This document shows, piece by piece, positions 29,833-39,660 of a DNA stretch of 64,000 nt. This DNA comes from Symbiodinium natans. Lineage: Eukaryota; Sar; Dinophyceae; Suessiales; Symbiodiniaceae. Position 1 is the first letter of the stretch, and the number at the start of each line of letters is the position of its first letter. The stretch spans positions 12,501-76,500 of the forward strand of contig CAJNDS010002534.1 of the NCBI GenBank assembly GCA_905221605.1, written 5' to 3'. The position numbers were made by a program, and so were the translations under genes. The notes below the pieces were generated by a model. It was not told the DNA's origin. It saw only the letters and a list, made by a program, of their open reading frames with translations, and did not search any database.

Positions 29833-31045
29833 CTAGGGTTTGCGGCTCATCTTGGCGATGAAGAACGCCGCCGGCACCTCACAGCGGCCATAGGTCCCCG
29901 AGCCGAAGCAGACCAGCTCACCGTCTGCCCGCACGGCGCAGGTGTGGCGCACGCCTGCTGAGGCGGCCACCACCGGGCCCAGGTCGGCGGGCACGTCGCA
30001 CTGGCCATCCTCGTTGGAGCCAAAGCAGACGAGCTGAAGGTCGGTCCGCACGGCGCAGGTGTGCTGCGCACCTGCGGAGACTGCAAGAACGGGCCCCAAA
30101 TCCTCTGGGACGTCGCAGCGGCCGTCCTCCTCGGAGCCGAAGCAAACAAGCTGGCCGTCGGTCCTCACTGCACAGGTGTGGTAGGTGCCTGCAGAGGCCG
30201 CCAAGACCTTAGTAGCCCAGTAAGCATATTGTTAGTAAGAGTGCCCTTTTTGGGGATGCTCACTTTGCAAGGAACCTTGAACCACAAAAATGGAGAAGAG
30301 TACCACTGGGCTACCAAGAGACTGGGCCTAAGTCTGCTGGCGCATCACAGGCACCACCATCTTCAGAGCCAAAGCAGACGAGCTGACCATCCATCTTCAC
30401 TGTGCAAGTATGATGAACTCCTGCAGAGACTGCCAAAACTGGTCCCAGGCCTTCTGGCACGTCATACTGACCAGGTCTATGTCCGCCAAAGCAGACCAGC
30501 TGACCATCTAATTTTATTGCGCAGGTGTGGTACATGCTTGCAGAGACTGCCAACACTGGCCCCAAGTCTTCAGGTACCTCGCAGCGACCATAGTCGTTGG
30601 AGCCAAAACAGATCAACTCCCCGTCTGTCTTCACCGCACAGGTGTGATAGGGCCCCGCGGCCACAGCCACCACTGGCCCCAAGTCTGCTGGCACGTCGCA
30701 TATACCTTTCATTCTGCCCCCGAAGCAGACCAGCAGTCCATCCGTCCCGATTGCGCAAGTGTGAAAGGTGGCAGCGGATACTGACGACCGTATAACATCG
30801 GCAGCCAGCAAGTCCACAAGGAGCCGCAGCCTCGCGTAGCACGCTACTCCGCGGCTTCTTAGGTGATTCCGAACTGCTGGAGGTCGTAGGGGTGGGGTTC
30901 CAGGGAGGCCATGGTGGGGATAGAGCCAGCCGAGCATGCTCGCCAGCCACTGCTTACTGAAAAGAAGTGAAACCCGTAGTTTCCCTGAACCCAGGCGTCC
31001 TGCTACCCAACGCGGGTGCCTGTCCTCAAGAGTCCAGGAGCACAA
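29833..31045 (-). CDS. RCC1-repeat (seven-bladed propeller-type) protein
   Basis: Two exons on the minus strand: 31045-30323 (241 codons) and 30207-29833 (124 codons plus stop), 365 residues after removal of the 115-bp intron 30208-30322. The splice GGC CCA|GTC TTG restores the repeat register (DLGPVLAASAG). There are seven repeats of about 39 residues with consensus HTCAVRTDGQLVCFGSNEDG followed by CDVPxDLGPVLAVSAG, four before and three after the intron, matching RCC1/ATS1-type repeats that form a seven-bladed beta-propeller and often bind GTPases or other proteins. The first ~85 residues are not recognised, and no ubiquitin-like or kinase domain is attached, so the 5' end may be incomplete or mis-started. 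The stop is created by AAACCCTAG, a telomere-like heptamer; the gene may have lost further 3' sequence when telomeric DNA arrived. Confidence 0.88.
30208..30322 (-). mobile_element. introner-like element forming the RCC1 intron (family I)
   Basis: The 115-bp intron carries inverted ends TAGCCCAGT / ACTGGGCTA. A duplicated target (GTCTCTTGG inside the 5' end; GTCTTGG at the start of the next exon) flanks it. The GT donor lies in the duplicated target and the AG acceptor (CTAAG) just outside the inverted repeat. The interior matches the intergenic family I copies, best 22256-22358. This is the architecture described for introner elements. Confidence 0.8.
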
Positions 31046-31345
31046 GTGGGGAGGCTTTGGGACTACTTCTGGAAGACCTTAAGCTGCCAAGATAGGACCA
31101 GAAATAACCTAGGCAGCTTACCACAGACTCTGAACCCTAAATCCTAAACCGATCTCTGTAAACAGCGGCCTTGAACCGGTGAGGGGTGGCAATCACGGAG
31201 AGAGGACGTTGATACCCAAGGAACACTTGGAGGTTCAAGTTGCAAGTAGGAGTATGACTATGGCATCTACATTGGCAACTATACTGATTCCTGATAACTA
31301 TACTTATATAACCCTATTTAGGGTACTTACAACCCTGCTTATAAG
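31046..31345. mobile_element. degenerate family III remnant
   Basis: 31214-31340 contains ACTTGGAGGTTCAAGTT, AACTATACTTATATAACC and ACTTATAAGTACC in family III order, much diverged. A perfect 9-bp inverted pair TAAGCTGCC / GGCAGCTTA lies at 31080-31120. This is the region upstream of the RCC1 start. Confidence 0.45.
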
Positions 31346-31799
31346 TACCCTAAACCCTAATAGGGGCAGCACCTACAACCCTACTTATAAATACCCTAAA
31401 ACCCCAAGCCTTAAACCTTAAATGTAAACCCCACTCCAAGCAAGGATTTAGGGTTTGGGCTTTCGGGTTTAGGGTTTGGGGTTTAGGGTTTCGGGCCAAG
31501 GCTGGGTATGGGGCTGAGTGTTGAGCCCGGGGGGGGGGGAGGTGGGGCTGTGCCATCTTGTGCGAGGTTAGTCGGATGCTCAGGGTTGTGGGCTGAGGGA
31601 TTAGGCCTCCTGGTGCGGGTTTTGGGGCTTAGGGTTTGGGGTTTAGTGTTTGGGGCAGGGGAAGGGGCGGATTCACGATCTAGAGTGCTTGAGGAGTTTA
31701 AAGGAGGCCGCCAAGGACTGCGCTGCGAACCCAAAACCTACCTTTCTGTAGGTTACCTCAGAATCCGATCATGGGCTTCAGCCTTCAACCCTGAACCCC
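31346..31799. other. telomeric mosaic with G tract
   Basis: CCCTAAA and TTTAGGG variants interleaved with unique sequence; open frames here read through the variants and have no domain content. Confidence 0.5.
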
Positions 31800-32150
31800 A
31801 TAGGGTCCAGTCTTAGGGCCTTAGGGCCTAAGGGCCTTGGGGTCTTAGGGTTTAGGGTTCAGGGGAGTTTGGGGCGGGGGGGGGGTCTTAGGGTCTTAGG
31901 GTCTCAGGATCTTAGGGTCTTGGGGTCTTAGGGTCTTAGGGTCTTGGGGTCTTACGGTCTTAGGGTCTTAGGGTCTTGGGGTCTTAGGGACTTCGGGTCC
32001 TGGGGTCTGAGGATCTCAGGGTCTTAGGGCCCCTAAACCCCTTAACCCTTAACCCTAAACCCTGAACCCTGAACCAAACCCTGAACCCTGAACCCTAAAC
32101 CCTAAACCCTGAACCCTAAACCCTAAACCCTGCCTAAACCCTAAACCCTT
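31800..32150. repeat. TCTTAGGGT nonamer array, then CCCTGAA/CCCTAAA units
   Basis: About 17 nonamers (31886-32030) with TCTTGGGGT variants, followed by C-strand heptamers to 32150. Confidence 0.85.
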
Positions 32151-32151
32151 G

Positions 32152-32253
32152 GGTCGCAGGGTCAACTCTGGCTTCAGAGGCCCCGGCAGGCGCCGAGCGC
32201 GAGGTGGTGGACGGGACGACGACGAAGGGCTGGCCGAAGTCCTTGAAAGATGA
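32152..32253 (-). other. candidate exon island
   Basis: 34 minus-strand codons (SSFKDFGQPFVVVPSTTSRS, then APAGASEARVD) with strong G/C third positions; CCCTAAA left and TTTAGGG right. Protein-like, family unknown. Confidence 0.42.
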
Positions 32254-32530
32254 AAAACGGGGTTTAGGGTTGAGGGTTTAAGGTTTGGGGTTTGGGGTTT
32301 AGGGTTTAGGGTTCAGGGTTTAGGATTTAGGGTTGAGGGTTTAGGGTTTTTGGTTTGGGGTTTTGGGGTTTGGGGTTTAGGGTTTAGGGTTCAGGGTTTA
32401 GGGTTTAGGGTTAGGGTTTGGGGTTCGGGGTTGGGGGTTCAGGATTTAGGGTTCGGGGTTTCGGGTTCAGGGTTTCGGGTTCGGGGTTTGGCTTGGGCTT
32501 CGGGGTGCAGGGCTTGAGGTTCAGGGCTTA

Positions 32531-32572
<42 letters not shown>

Positions 32573-33379
32573 GAGAGGGAGAGAGAGAGAGAGAGTGAGT
32601 GTGAGAGCGGAGAGAGATGGGGAGGGGATTAAGCCCTAAGAACTTTAAGAACCCAAGAAACCCTAAGAAACGCTAAGAAACCCTAAGAAACCGTAAGGAA
32701 ACCTTAAGACAATGAGGACAGAGCTCCTCAAACCCTGGAGCTCTCAATCCCCGAAACCCACACACGCGAGGCTGTGAAGCTGATACCTGAACCCTAAAAA
32801 CCTTACCTGTGCAACCCGAGTGGCGCAAACCCTGCAGCCTCCAAACCCGTTCAGGGTTTAGGGTTTAGGGTTCAGGCTGGGAACCCAAAACCCTAAACCC
32901 CACACCCTAAACCCTAAACCCTCAACCCCAAACCCTAAACCCTAACCCTAAACCCTAAACCCCAAACCCTAAACCCTAAACCCTAAACCCCTGGGGCCCA
33001 CGGCAGCGGTTGGAAGGGCCAGCGCCCCAGCTTCTGGCCCTAGCACGAACCTGGCAGCTCGGGGGTCTGAGGGCTTAGGGTTTAGGGTTTAGGGCTTAGG
33101 GTTTAGGGTTTAGGGTTTAGGGTTTAGGGTTTAGGGTTTAGGGTTTAGGGTTTAGGGTTTAGGGGTTCATCTTGGGTTTAGGGTTTAGAGCTTAGAGTCT
33201 AGGGCTTAGGGGCTCTTTTGGGTTTCGGGCTTCGTGTTTTTCGGGTTTCGGGTCGATGGGCTTAGGGTTTCAGAGGGTTCCGGCGCGGTATAGGGGGGAT
33301 TCCAGGGGGGTTAGCAACAGTTTAGGGCAGCAGGGTTTAGGGCAACAGGGTTTCTAGACAGTTTAGGCAGCAGGGTTTA
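32254..33379. other. telomeric mosaic with GA microsatellite
   Basis: Degenerate TTTAGGG/TTTGGGG units 32262-32520, a GA tract 32530-32612, unique 32620-32860, CCCTAAA units 32888-32990, an island 33000-33065, and TTTAGGG units 33070-33165. Confidence 0.7.
32530..32612 (+). repeat. GA microsatellite
   Basis: AG dinucleotides with occasional GGGA interruptions. A complementary TC tract is at 45106-45205. Confidence 0.9.
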
Positions 33380-33800
33380 GGGTTTGAGCTTGTTGGGGCC
33401 TCGGAAAACCGCAATGAGCCTCGGAAACCCCAAAACCCTTGGCGTCCTGAGAGGTTCTCTTGGAAGTCGTTTCTCTAAAATAGGTTCGCTTGTTAGGGTT
33501 TAGGGTTTCAGGTTTGGGGTTTAATTATTTCCCCTTTGTTGGGATCTCTCTTATGTTTAGTGCGGCACCTGATGAAAACAAAAACCAAACAAACGACCCC
33601 TGATTTACAGAACTACTGAACTTGAAAACCCTAACTGTTAACTTGTCTATGAACCCCCACAAGCCCCATCAATCTAAAGCCCTGAAACCCTACATCCCTG
33701 AAAACAAAAAACACCTAACGCCCCTTACACACACCCACACACCTTACGTCCCTACGCAAACCCGAAACGAACACCGTACCCAGCTGACTCTTAACGGCCT
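33380..33800. other. unique AT-richer stretch
   Basis: Little telomeric sequence; a 64-codon plus frame at 33622-33816 ends in telomere-encoded Lys-Pro and has no domain. No gene supported. Confidence 0.45.
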
Positions 33801-33931
33801 CAAACCTAAACCCTAAACCCTAAACCTAAACCCCAAACCCTAAACCCCAAACCCTAAACCCCAAACCCTAAACCCTAAACCCCAAACCCTAAACCCCAAA
33901 CCCCTAAACCCTAAACCCACAGGCGCCGCAC

Positions 33932-33995
33932 CCAGCCGACTCCCGAAGCTGCCCCTGGACATCGCGGAACTCCAGGGTCCAGAGCCCGGCGCCGC
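33932..33995 (-). other. candidate exon island (strong)
   Basis: Minus strand: CCCTAAACCAG| then GGAGLWTLEFRDVQGQLRES-type sequence then GCTGG|GTGCGGCG. Acceptor and donor both match consensus; the acceptor is made by a telomeric unit. CCCTAAA left, TTTAGGG right. Family unknown. Confidence 0.5.
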
Positions 33996-34002
33996 CTGGT
34001 TT

Positions 34003-34595
34003 AGGGTTTAGGGTTTAGGGTTTAGGGTTTGGGGTTTGGGGTTTAGGGTTTGGGGTTTGGGGTTTAGGGTTTGGGGTTTGGGTCTGGGGTTTAGGGTTTG
34101 GGATTTGGGGTTTGGGGTTTGGGGTTTGGGGTATGGGGTTTGGGGTTTAGGGTTTAGGGTTTGGGGTTTAGGTTTGGGGATTAGGGTTTGGGATTTGGGG
34201 TTTGGGGTTTGGGGTTTAGGGTATGGGGTTTGGGGTATGGGTTTCGGGTTTAGGTTTGGGGTTTAGGGTGTGGGGTTTGGGGTTTGGGGTATGGGGTTTG
34301 GGATTTGGGGTTTAGGGTTTCGGGTTTGAGTTTGGGTTTGGGGTTTAGGGTTTGCGGATTTGGGTTTGGGGTTTAGGGTTTAGGGTTGGGGTTTAGAGTT
34401 TCGGGTTTGGGGTTTGGGGTTTAGCGTTTGGGGTTTGGGGTGTAGAGCTTGGGGTTTAGGGTTTGGGGTTTAGGGCCTGGGGTTTAGGGTTTAGGGTTTG
34501 GGGTTTAGGGCTTCGGGTTTGGGGTTTGGGGTTCAGGGTTTGGGGTTTAGGGTTTCGGGTTTTTGGGTTTGGGGTTCAGGGTTTGGGCTTCAGCA
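34003..34595 (+). repeat. long mixed TTTGGGG/TTTAGGG array
   Basis: About 590 bp of heptamers alternating between TTTAGGG and TTTGGGG with GTATGGG, TTTCGGG and 8-mer slips. The Gly/Phe/Trp-rich plus frames are artefacts of this repeat. Confidence 0.92.
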
Positions 34596-34686
34596 GCTTC
34601 TTATCGAGCCTTGTTATGGTAAAGATATTTCCGGCTCTGATCCAACACCCACCCACCCAGAGAATCCCATAACATTGAGAAAAACT

Positions 34687-34750
34687 AAAGCGGCCAAGTT
34701 CCGAAAGCAAAGCGGCCAGATTCTGAAAGTAAAGCGGCAAAATTCTCATC
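34687..34750 (+). repeat. 22-bp tandem repeat, three copies
   Basis: AAAGCGGCCAAGTTCCGAAA-type units start at 34687, 34709 and 34731 within a unique island (34596-34795). Confidence 0.8.
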
Positions 34751-34903
34751 AAGCTGTACATGTCACCATGCCAGGGTTCAGGGAATAAGGCTTAGGGTTT
34801 CGGGTGGAGGAAAAGCAACCCTAAAACCTAGACCCTAAACCCTAAACCCTAAACCCTAAACCCTAAACCCTAAACCCTAAACCCTAAACCCTAAACCCTA
34901 AAC

Positions 34904-35014
34904 CCTGTTTCGGGGGTGCTGAACTTGCGGTCGCCCTTCTTTGGGGCTCTTCTGTCGGCCCGCGCCTTGCATGGGGCTGAGGCACTCGATGGCGAAGCAG
35001 TAGCGCGTGGTGGC
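34904..35014 (-). other. candidate exon island (strong)
   Basis: Minus strand: GAGCTCGCAG| then exactly 37 codons (ATTRYCFAIECLSPMQGAGR and onward), then AACAGG|GTTTAGGGTTTAGGG. Both junctions are phase 0 and third positions are mostly G/C. The donor is telomeric sequence. Family unknown. Confidence 0.5.
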
Positions 35015-35530
35015 CTGCGAGCTCGATTCATGCTCGGTTTTTGTTTGTTTTAAACGTAGGGTTGAGCTGGGGGAAGGGTTTAGGGTTTAGGGTTTAGGGT
35101 TTAGGATTTTGGGTTTAGGGTTTAGGGTTTAGGGTTTAGGGTTTAGGGTTTAGGGTTTAGGGTTCTGGGTTCTGGGTTTAGGGTTTAGGGTTTAAGGTTT
35201 GGGGTCAGGGCTTCGGGTTTAGGGTTGAGGGCTTTAGGGTTTAGAGTTTAGGTTTGGGGCTTTGGAAGGTGTGCAGGGTTTGGGGATTCAGAATGTTGAC
35301 AACCAGGACTTTTACACCCCCTTACTCTACACCCCAGAACCTCCTGAACCCCCTTCATCACGTCAAGACTTAGCACCAAGCCCTCGTCCTTGATCCTAAA
35401 CCGTCTCAAAACCCTCTCAGCCCTAAGCCCCAAACCCTATCTGCGCCGAACCTCAACCCCCCTAACCCTAAACGTAAAGCACTGAACCCGAAACCCAAAC
35501 CCTAAACCCCCAACCATAAACCCTAAACCC
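35015..35530. other. telomeric mosaic
   Basis: TTTAGGG units 35078-35240, unique 35260-35400, CCCTAAA variants to 35530. No gene. Confidence 0.6.
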
Positions 35531-35626
35531 TACTTGGAAGTTCATGGGAACTATAACTGTACTTATACCGTTAGAGGACTTATGGGGCTTATAAGTGCAG
35601 TTACAATTGGAGTTAGAAGTACCCAT
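35531..35626. mobile_element. family III element lacking its right end
   Basis: TACTTGGAAGTTCATGGGAA left, ACTGTACTTATACC and ATAAGTGCAGTTACAATTGG inside; the outer right arm is missing and CCCTAAA-type sequence follows. Confidence 0.6.
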
Positions 35627-35886
35627 AAACCTAAACCCCAAAACCCTAAACCCCAAACCCTGAACCCCATAACCCTAAGTCCTAAACACCAACACCCCAA
35701 ACCCCAAAACCCCAAAGCCCCAAACCCCCCAACCCCCCAACCCCTAACCGCACACCCCAAAACCCCAAACCCTACACCCTGAACCCTAAACCCTAAAATC
35801 CCCAATCCCCAAACCCTAAACCCTAAACCCTAAACCCTAAACCCTAAACCCTAAACCCTAAACCCTAAACCCTAAACCCCACACAC

Positions 35887-35965
35887 CCGCCTCGAGGCTG
35901 ACAGCCAGGACCAGCGTCGCCTCGCGCACCGAGACCGCGCAGGAGGTCGGTGAGCTCAAGGCGAC
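35887..35965 (-). other. candidate exon island
   Basis: Minus strand: CCTGAGCCCAG| VALSSPTSCAVSVREATLVL.. GGCGG|GTGTGTGG. The plus strand also reads open with a GTGAGC donor-like site, so strand is not settled. CCCTAAA left, TTTAGGG right. Confidence 0.4.
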
Positions 35966-35977
35966 CTGGGCTCAGGG

Positions 35978-37186
35978 GATTTTAGGGTTTAGGGTTTAGG
36001 GTTTAGGGTTTAGGGTTTAGGGTTTAGGGTTTAGGGTTTAGGGTTTAGGGTTTAGGGTTTAGGGTTTAGGGTTTAGGGTTGTTCTTGAGGGTTGCTGTTT
36101 GGGGATTAGGGCTTGAGGAGCCTGAGTTAGGGGCTTAGGGTGTCGGGTCTTGAGCCCAGGGTTTGTAAGGATCAGGGGGGGGGTCTTTCGCGAACCTCAA
36201 CCCTAAACCCTAAACCCTAAACCCTAAACCCTAAACCCTAAAGAAACCTCAAACGAGCTCAGGCTTGGTACCTCCTAAGGTTGCGCCCTAAAAAGGGCTC
36301 CCCTACAGTAAACCCTCAACGGGGTTCGCAAGGCTTTCGGGTTTAGGGTTTAGTGTTTAGGGTTTTAGGGGGTTTTAGGGGTTTAGGGGTTTAGGGGTTA
36401 GGGGTTAGGGTTTAGGGTTTAGGGTTTAGGGTTTAGGGTTTAGGGTTTAGGGTTTAGGGTTTAGGGTTTAGGGTTTAGGGTTTAGGGTTTAGGGGTTATG
36501 GGGTTTAGGGGTTATGGGGTTTAAGAGCTGTAGGGTTTATAGGGTCTTGTAGGCTTTGTAGGGCTTATAGGATCTACAGGGTAGATTTCTAGGGCTTGGA
36601 GCTCATAGAGTTTGGTTTGCAAGGTTTAGGGTTTAGGGTTTAGGGTTTAGGGTTTAGGGTTTAGGGTTTAGGGTGTAGGGTGTAGGGTGTAGGGTTTAGG
36701 GTTTAGGGTTTAGGGTTTAGGGTTTAGGGTTTAGGGTTTAGGGTTTAGGGTTTAGGGTTTAGGGTTTAGGGTTTAGGGTTTAGGGGTTAGGGTTTAGGGT
36801 TTAGGGTTTAGGGTGTAGGGTTTCGCGTTTAGGGTTTAGGGTTTAGGGTTTAGGTTTTAGGGTTTAGGGCTAACTATGCCTATCATCTGGCAGGGAGTTA
36901 GGACTTCGGCTTCGGGATTTAACACAAAACATCGGCCCTACATGCCAGGAAGCGCTAACCCCTAAACCCTAAACCCTAAACCCTAAACCCTAAACCCCAA
37001 ACCCCAAACCCCAAACCCCAAACCCTAAACCCCAGGGCCGGCTTAGGGGCTGGCGCCTGTTTACGATTAGGGTTTAGGGTTTAGGGTTTAGGGTTTAGGG
37101 TTTAGGGTTTAGGGTTTAGGGTTTAGGGTTTAGGGTTTAGGGTTTAGGGTTTAGGGTTTAGGGTTTAGGGTTTAGGGTTTAGGGTT
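35978..37186. repeat. dense telomeric block next to FNIP gene 2
   Basis: TTTAGGG arrays at 35985-36078, 36404-36495, 36625-36868 and 37067-37186, CCCTAAA at 36195-36242 and 36958-37032, with small unique islands. This is the densest telomere-like stretch and ends within 40 bp of the gene's stop codon. Confidence 0.92.
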
Positions 37187-37220
37187 CCTTTTGCGTCGAA
37201 GGCATTGGCATTGTTTTCTG

Positions 37221-39541
37221 CTACAGAGCTTGCTCCTCGTTTAGAGCAGATGTGTGAACAACGACGCATAAGTCCATAGCTTTGAAGCACACAAGTCCAC
37301 TCGGCAAGGTCACATTGCCCAAACTTTGGTTGAAATCCTCGCCGAAGCTCAGGGACTGCAAGCTGGCGGGCAAGGCCACATTCTCCAAGCTCTGGTTGAA
37401 TTGATCTCCGAAGCTCAAGGACTGCAAGCTGCCTGGAATGGCCACATTCTCCAAGCTCTGCTTGAATTCCTCTCCAAAGCTCAAGGACTGCAAGCTGCCA
37501 GGCAACGCCACATTCTCCAAGCTCTGGTTGAACGAAATTCCGAAGCTCAAGGACTGCAAGCTGGCAGGCAAGGTCACACTTTCCAAGCTCTGGTTGTATG
37601 CGTGTCCGAAGCTCAAGGACTGCAGGCTGCCCGGCAAGGCCACATTCTCCAAGCTCTGGTCGTATGTGTGTCCGAAGCTCAAGGACTGCAAGCTGCCAGG
37701 CAACGCCACATTCTCCAAGCTCTGGTTGAAAGAATATCCGAAACTCAAGGACTGCAAGCTGGCAGGCAAGGCCACATTCTCCAAGCTTTGGTTGAATTCA
37801 GGTCCGAAGCTCAAGGACTGCAAGCTGCCAGGCAAGGCCACATTTTCCAAGCTCTGGTTGAATTCAGGTCCGAAGCTCAAGGATTTCAAGCTGCCAGGCA
37901 AGTCCACATTCTCCAAATTCTTGTCCAGTTTATCTGCGAAGCTCAAGGACTGCAAGCTGACGGGCACGGCTACATTCTCCAAGCTCTGGCTGAATGCGTA
38001 TCCGAAGCTCAAGGACTGCAAGCTGCCGGGCAAGGCCACATGCTCCAAGCTCTGGTTGAAATCATCTCCGAAGCTCAAGGACTCCAAGCTGCCCGGCAAG
38101 GCCACATGCTCCAAGCTCTGGTTGAATTCATCTCCGAAGCTCAAGGACTGCAAGCTGCCAGGCAAGGCCACATTCTTCAAATTCTGGTTGAATTTAGTTC
38201 CGAAGCTCAAGGATTGCAAGCTGGCAGGCAAGGCCACATGATCCAAGAGTTGGTTGAAATCGAATCCGAAGCTCAAGGATTGCAAGCTAACAGGCAAGGC
38301 CACACTCTCCAAACTCTGGTTGAAACGGTCCCCGAAGCTCAAGGACTGCAAGCTGCCAGGCAAGGCCACATTCTCCAAATTCTGGTTGAATTTGCCTCCG
38401 AAGCTCAAGGACAGCAAGCTGCCAGGCAAGGACACATTCTCCAAGCTCTGGTTGAACGAAATTCCGAAGCTCAAGGACTGCAAGCTGCCAGGCAAGGCCA
38501 CATTCTCCAAGCTCTTGTTAAACCAACGTCCAAAGCTCAAGGACTGCAAGCTGCCAGGCAAAGCCACATTCGCCAAGCTCTGGTTGAAGGCGTATCCGAA
38601 ACTCAAGGACTGCAAGCTGCCAGGCAAGACCACATTCTCCAAGCTCTGATTGAATGCGTGCCCGAAGCTCAAGGACTGCAAGCTGTCAGGCAAGGCCACA
38701 TTCTCCAAGCTCCGGTCGAAACAACGTCCGAAGCTCAAGGACTGCAAGCTGCCAGGCAAGGCCACATTCTCCAAGCTTTGGTTGAAGTTAGTTCCGAAGC
38801 TCAAGGTCTGCAAGCTACCAGGCAAGGCCACATTCTCCAAGCTCTGGTTGAACAACTTCTCGAGGCTCAATGAGTGCAAGTTCTTTGGAAGTTCAACATT
38901 CTCGAGACTGCGGTCATCCCACAACGACAACGAAGAGATTGCGTCTTTTGCATGTACGTCCATCACTCTCAGGCGTTGGCCGTCACTGGCTCGCAGAAAC
39001 GCAGCTGCTGCGTGCCCTGCACCAACCTAGCTTGGCCCCTTAACTTAAGCCCCCCGATAAAAGTCCAAAGTAGGACACTCGCACCAACAAAGAGGGAAAA
39101 CATACTCATGCCAAGGGCAACTTGCTGAACCACATAACTGATGAAATTCCCCTGAACTTGCTCCAACAGCAGCTTGGAATCGTCCAGGGCATTGCCGCCA
39201 GCCGCTAGGACAAGCGAGCTACCTAGCCGCAAGCCGATCCTTTCCGCAACACTCTTGCGCAAGTCTTCCACGGTCATGTTGTCTTCAAGAGGAAGCTGCA
39301 CTTCGGAACCATCGAGACCGCACACCGTCAACTGTCGGCCGGCAGTTTGGCCATCAAACTCGTGAAGGCGCTGGTGTTTGATCTTCCTTTCTTCTTGAAG
39401 TCCTGGTTCAAGGTCAGCCATGGGGCCTTGCGCCTTGGCTTGCTTGGGTGACCTTGCGGACGACATGAACCTAGACGTGAATGAGGGCTTGGAAGTCGAG
39501 GGCATAGGGTCTAGGCTATCTGATCCCAATCCTAGGCTCAT
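37221..39541 (-). CDS. ubiquitin-like domain / FNIP-type repeat protein (copy 2)
   Basis: Exon 1 is 39541-39122 (140 codons), exon 2 is 39026-37221 (601 codons plus TAG), 741 residues in total. Residues 1-40 form a Ser/Lys-rich extension absent from copy 1; about 70-140 are the ubiquitin-like domain (LTVCGLDGSEVQLPLEDNMT, VEDLRKSVAERIGLRLGSSL, VLAAGGN). After the splice (VVQQ|VGAGHAAAAFLRASDG) comes an array of about 25 repeats of 22 residues, consensus FNQSLENVALPGSLQSLSFG. The C-terminal LPSGLVC..VVVH tail matches copy 1. An ATG at 39421 aligns with the copy 1 start, so either start is possible. No 528-bp higher-order repeat is seen here; units are individually diverged. Likely a protein-interaction scaffold. 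Confidence 0.86.
39027..39121 (-). other. 95-bp intron of FNIP gene 2
   Basis: Minus strand: GTTCAGCAA|GTTGCCCTTGG to GGCCAAGCTAG|GTTGGTGC. Its length is not a multiple of three and an in-frame TAG lies at its 3' end, so splicing is needed to join the domains. Same position as the 90-bp intron of copy 1. Confidence 0.82.
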
Positions 39542-39594
39542 GTTGTTGCTACAGCGGTCGATTGCTGCCGAAGGTCATGCAGACAGCTGGGCGG

Positions 39595-39660
39595 GCTTAC
39601 AGACCCAAGGACTGCAGGCTGCCAAGCCAAACGCCGAAACGCCGAAACTCTGGTTGCACT
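39595..39660 (-). pseudogene. decayed FNIP repeat unit upstream of gene 2
   Basis: CCCAAGGACTGCAGGCTGCC and CCGAAACTCTGGTTG match parts of the 66-bp array unit (AAGGACTGCAAGCTGCC, AAGCTCTGGTTG) in the same orientation, but this lies 5' of the gene start. It suggests a former neighbouring array or an older, longer gene. Confidence 0.55.

Noticed and set aside
37326-38873. 515-codon plus-strand frame (EAQGLQAARQGHILQALVE repeats)
   Set aside because: Antisense shadow of FNIP gene 2; no unique domains outside the repeat.
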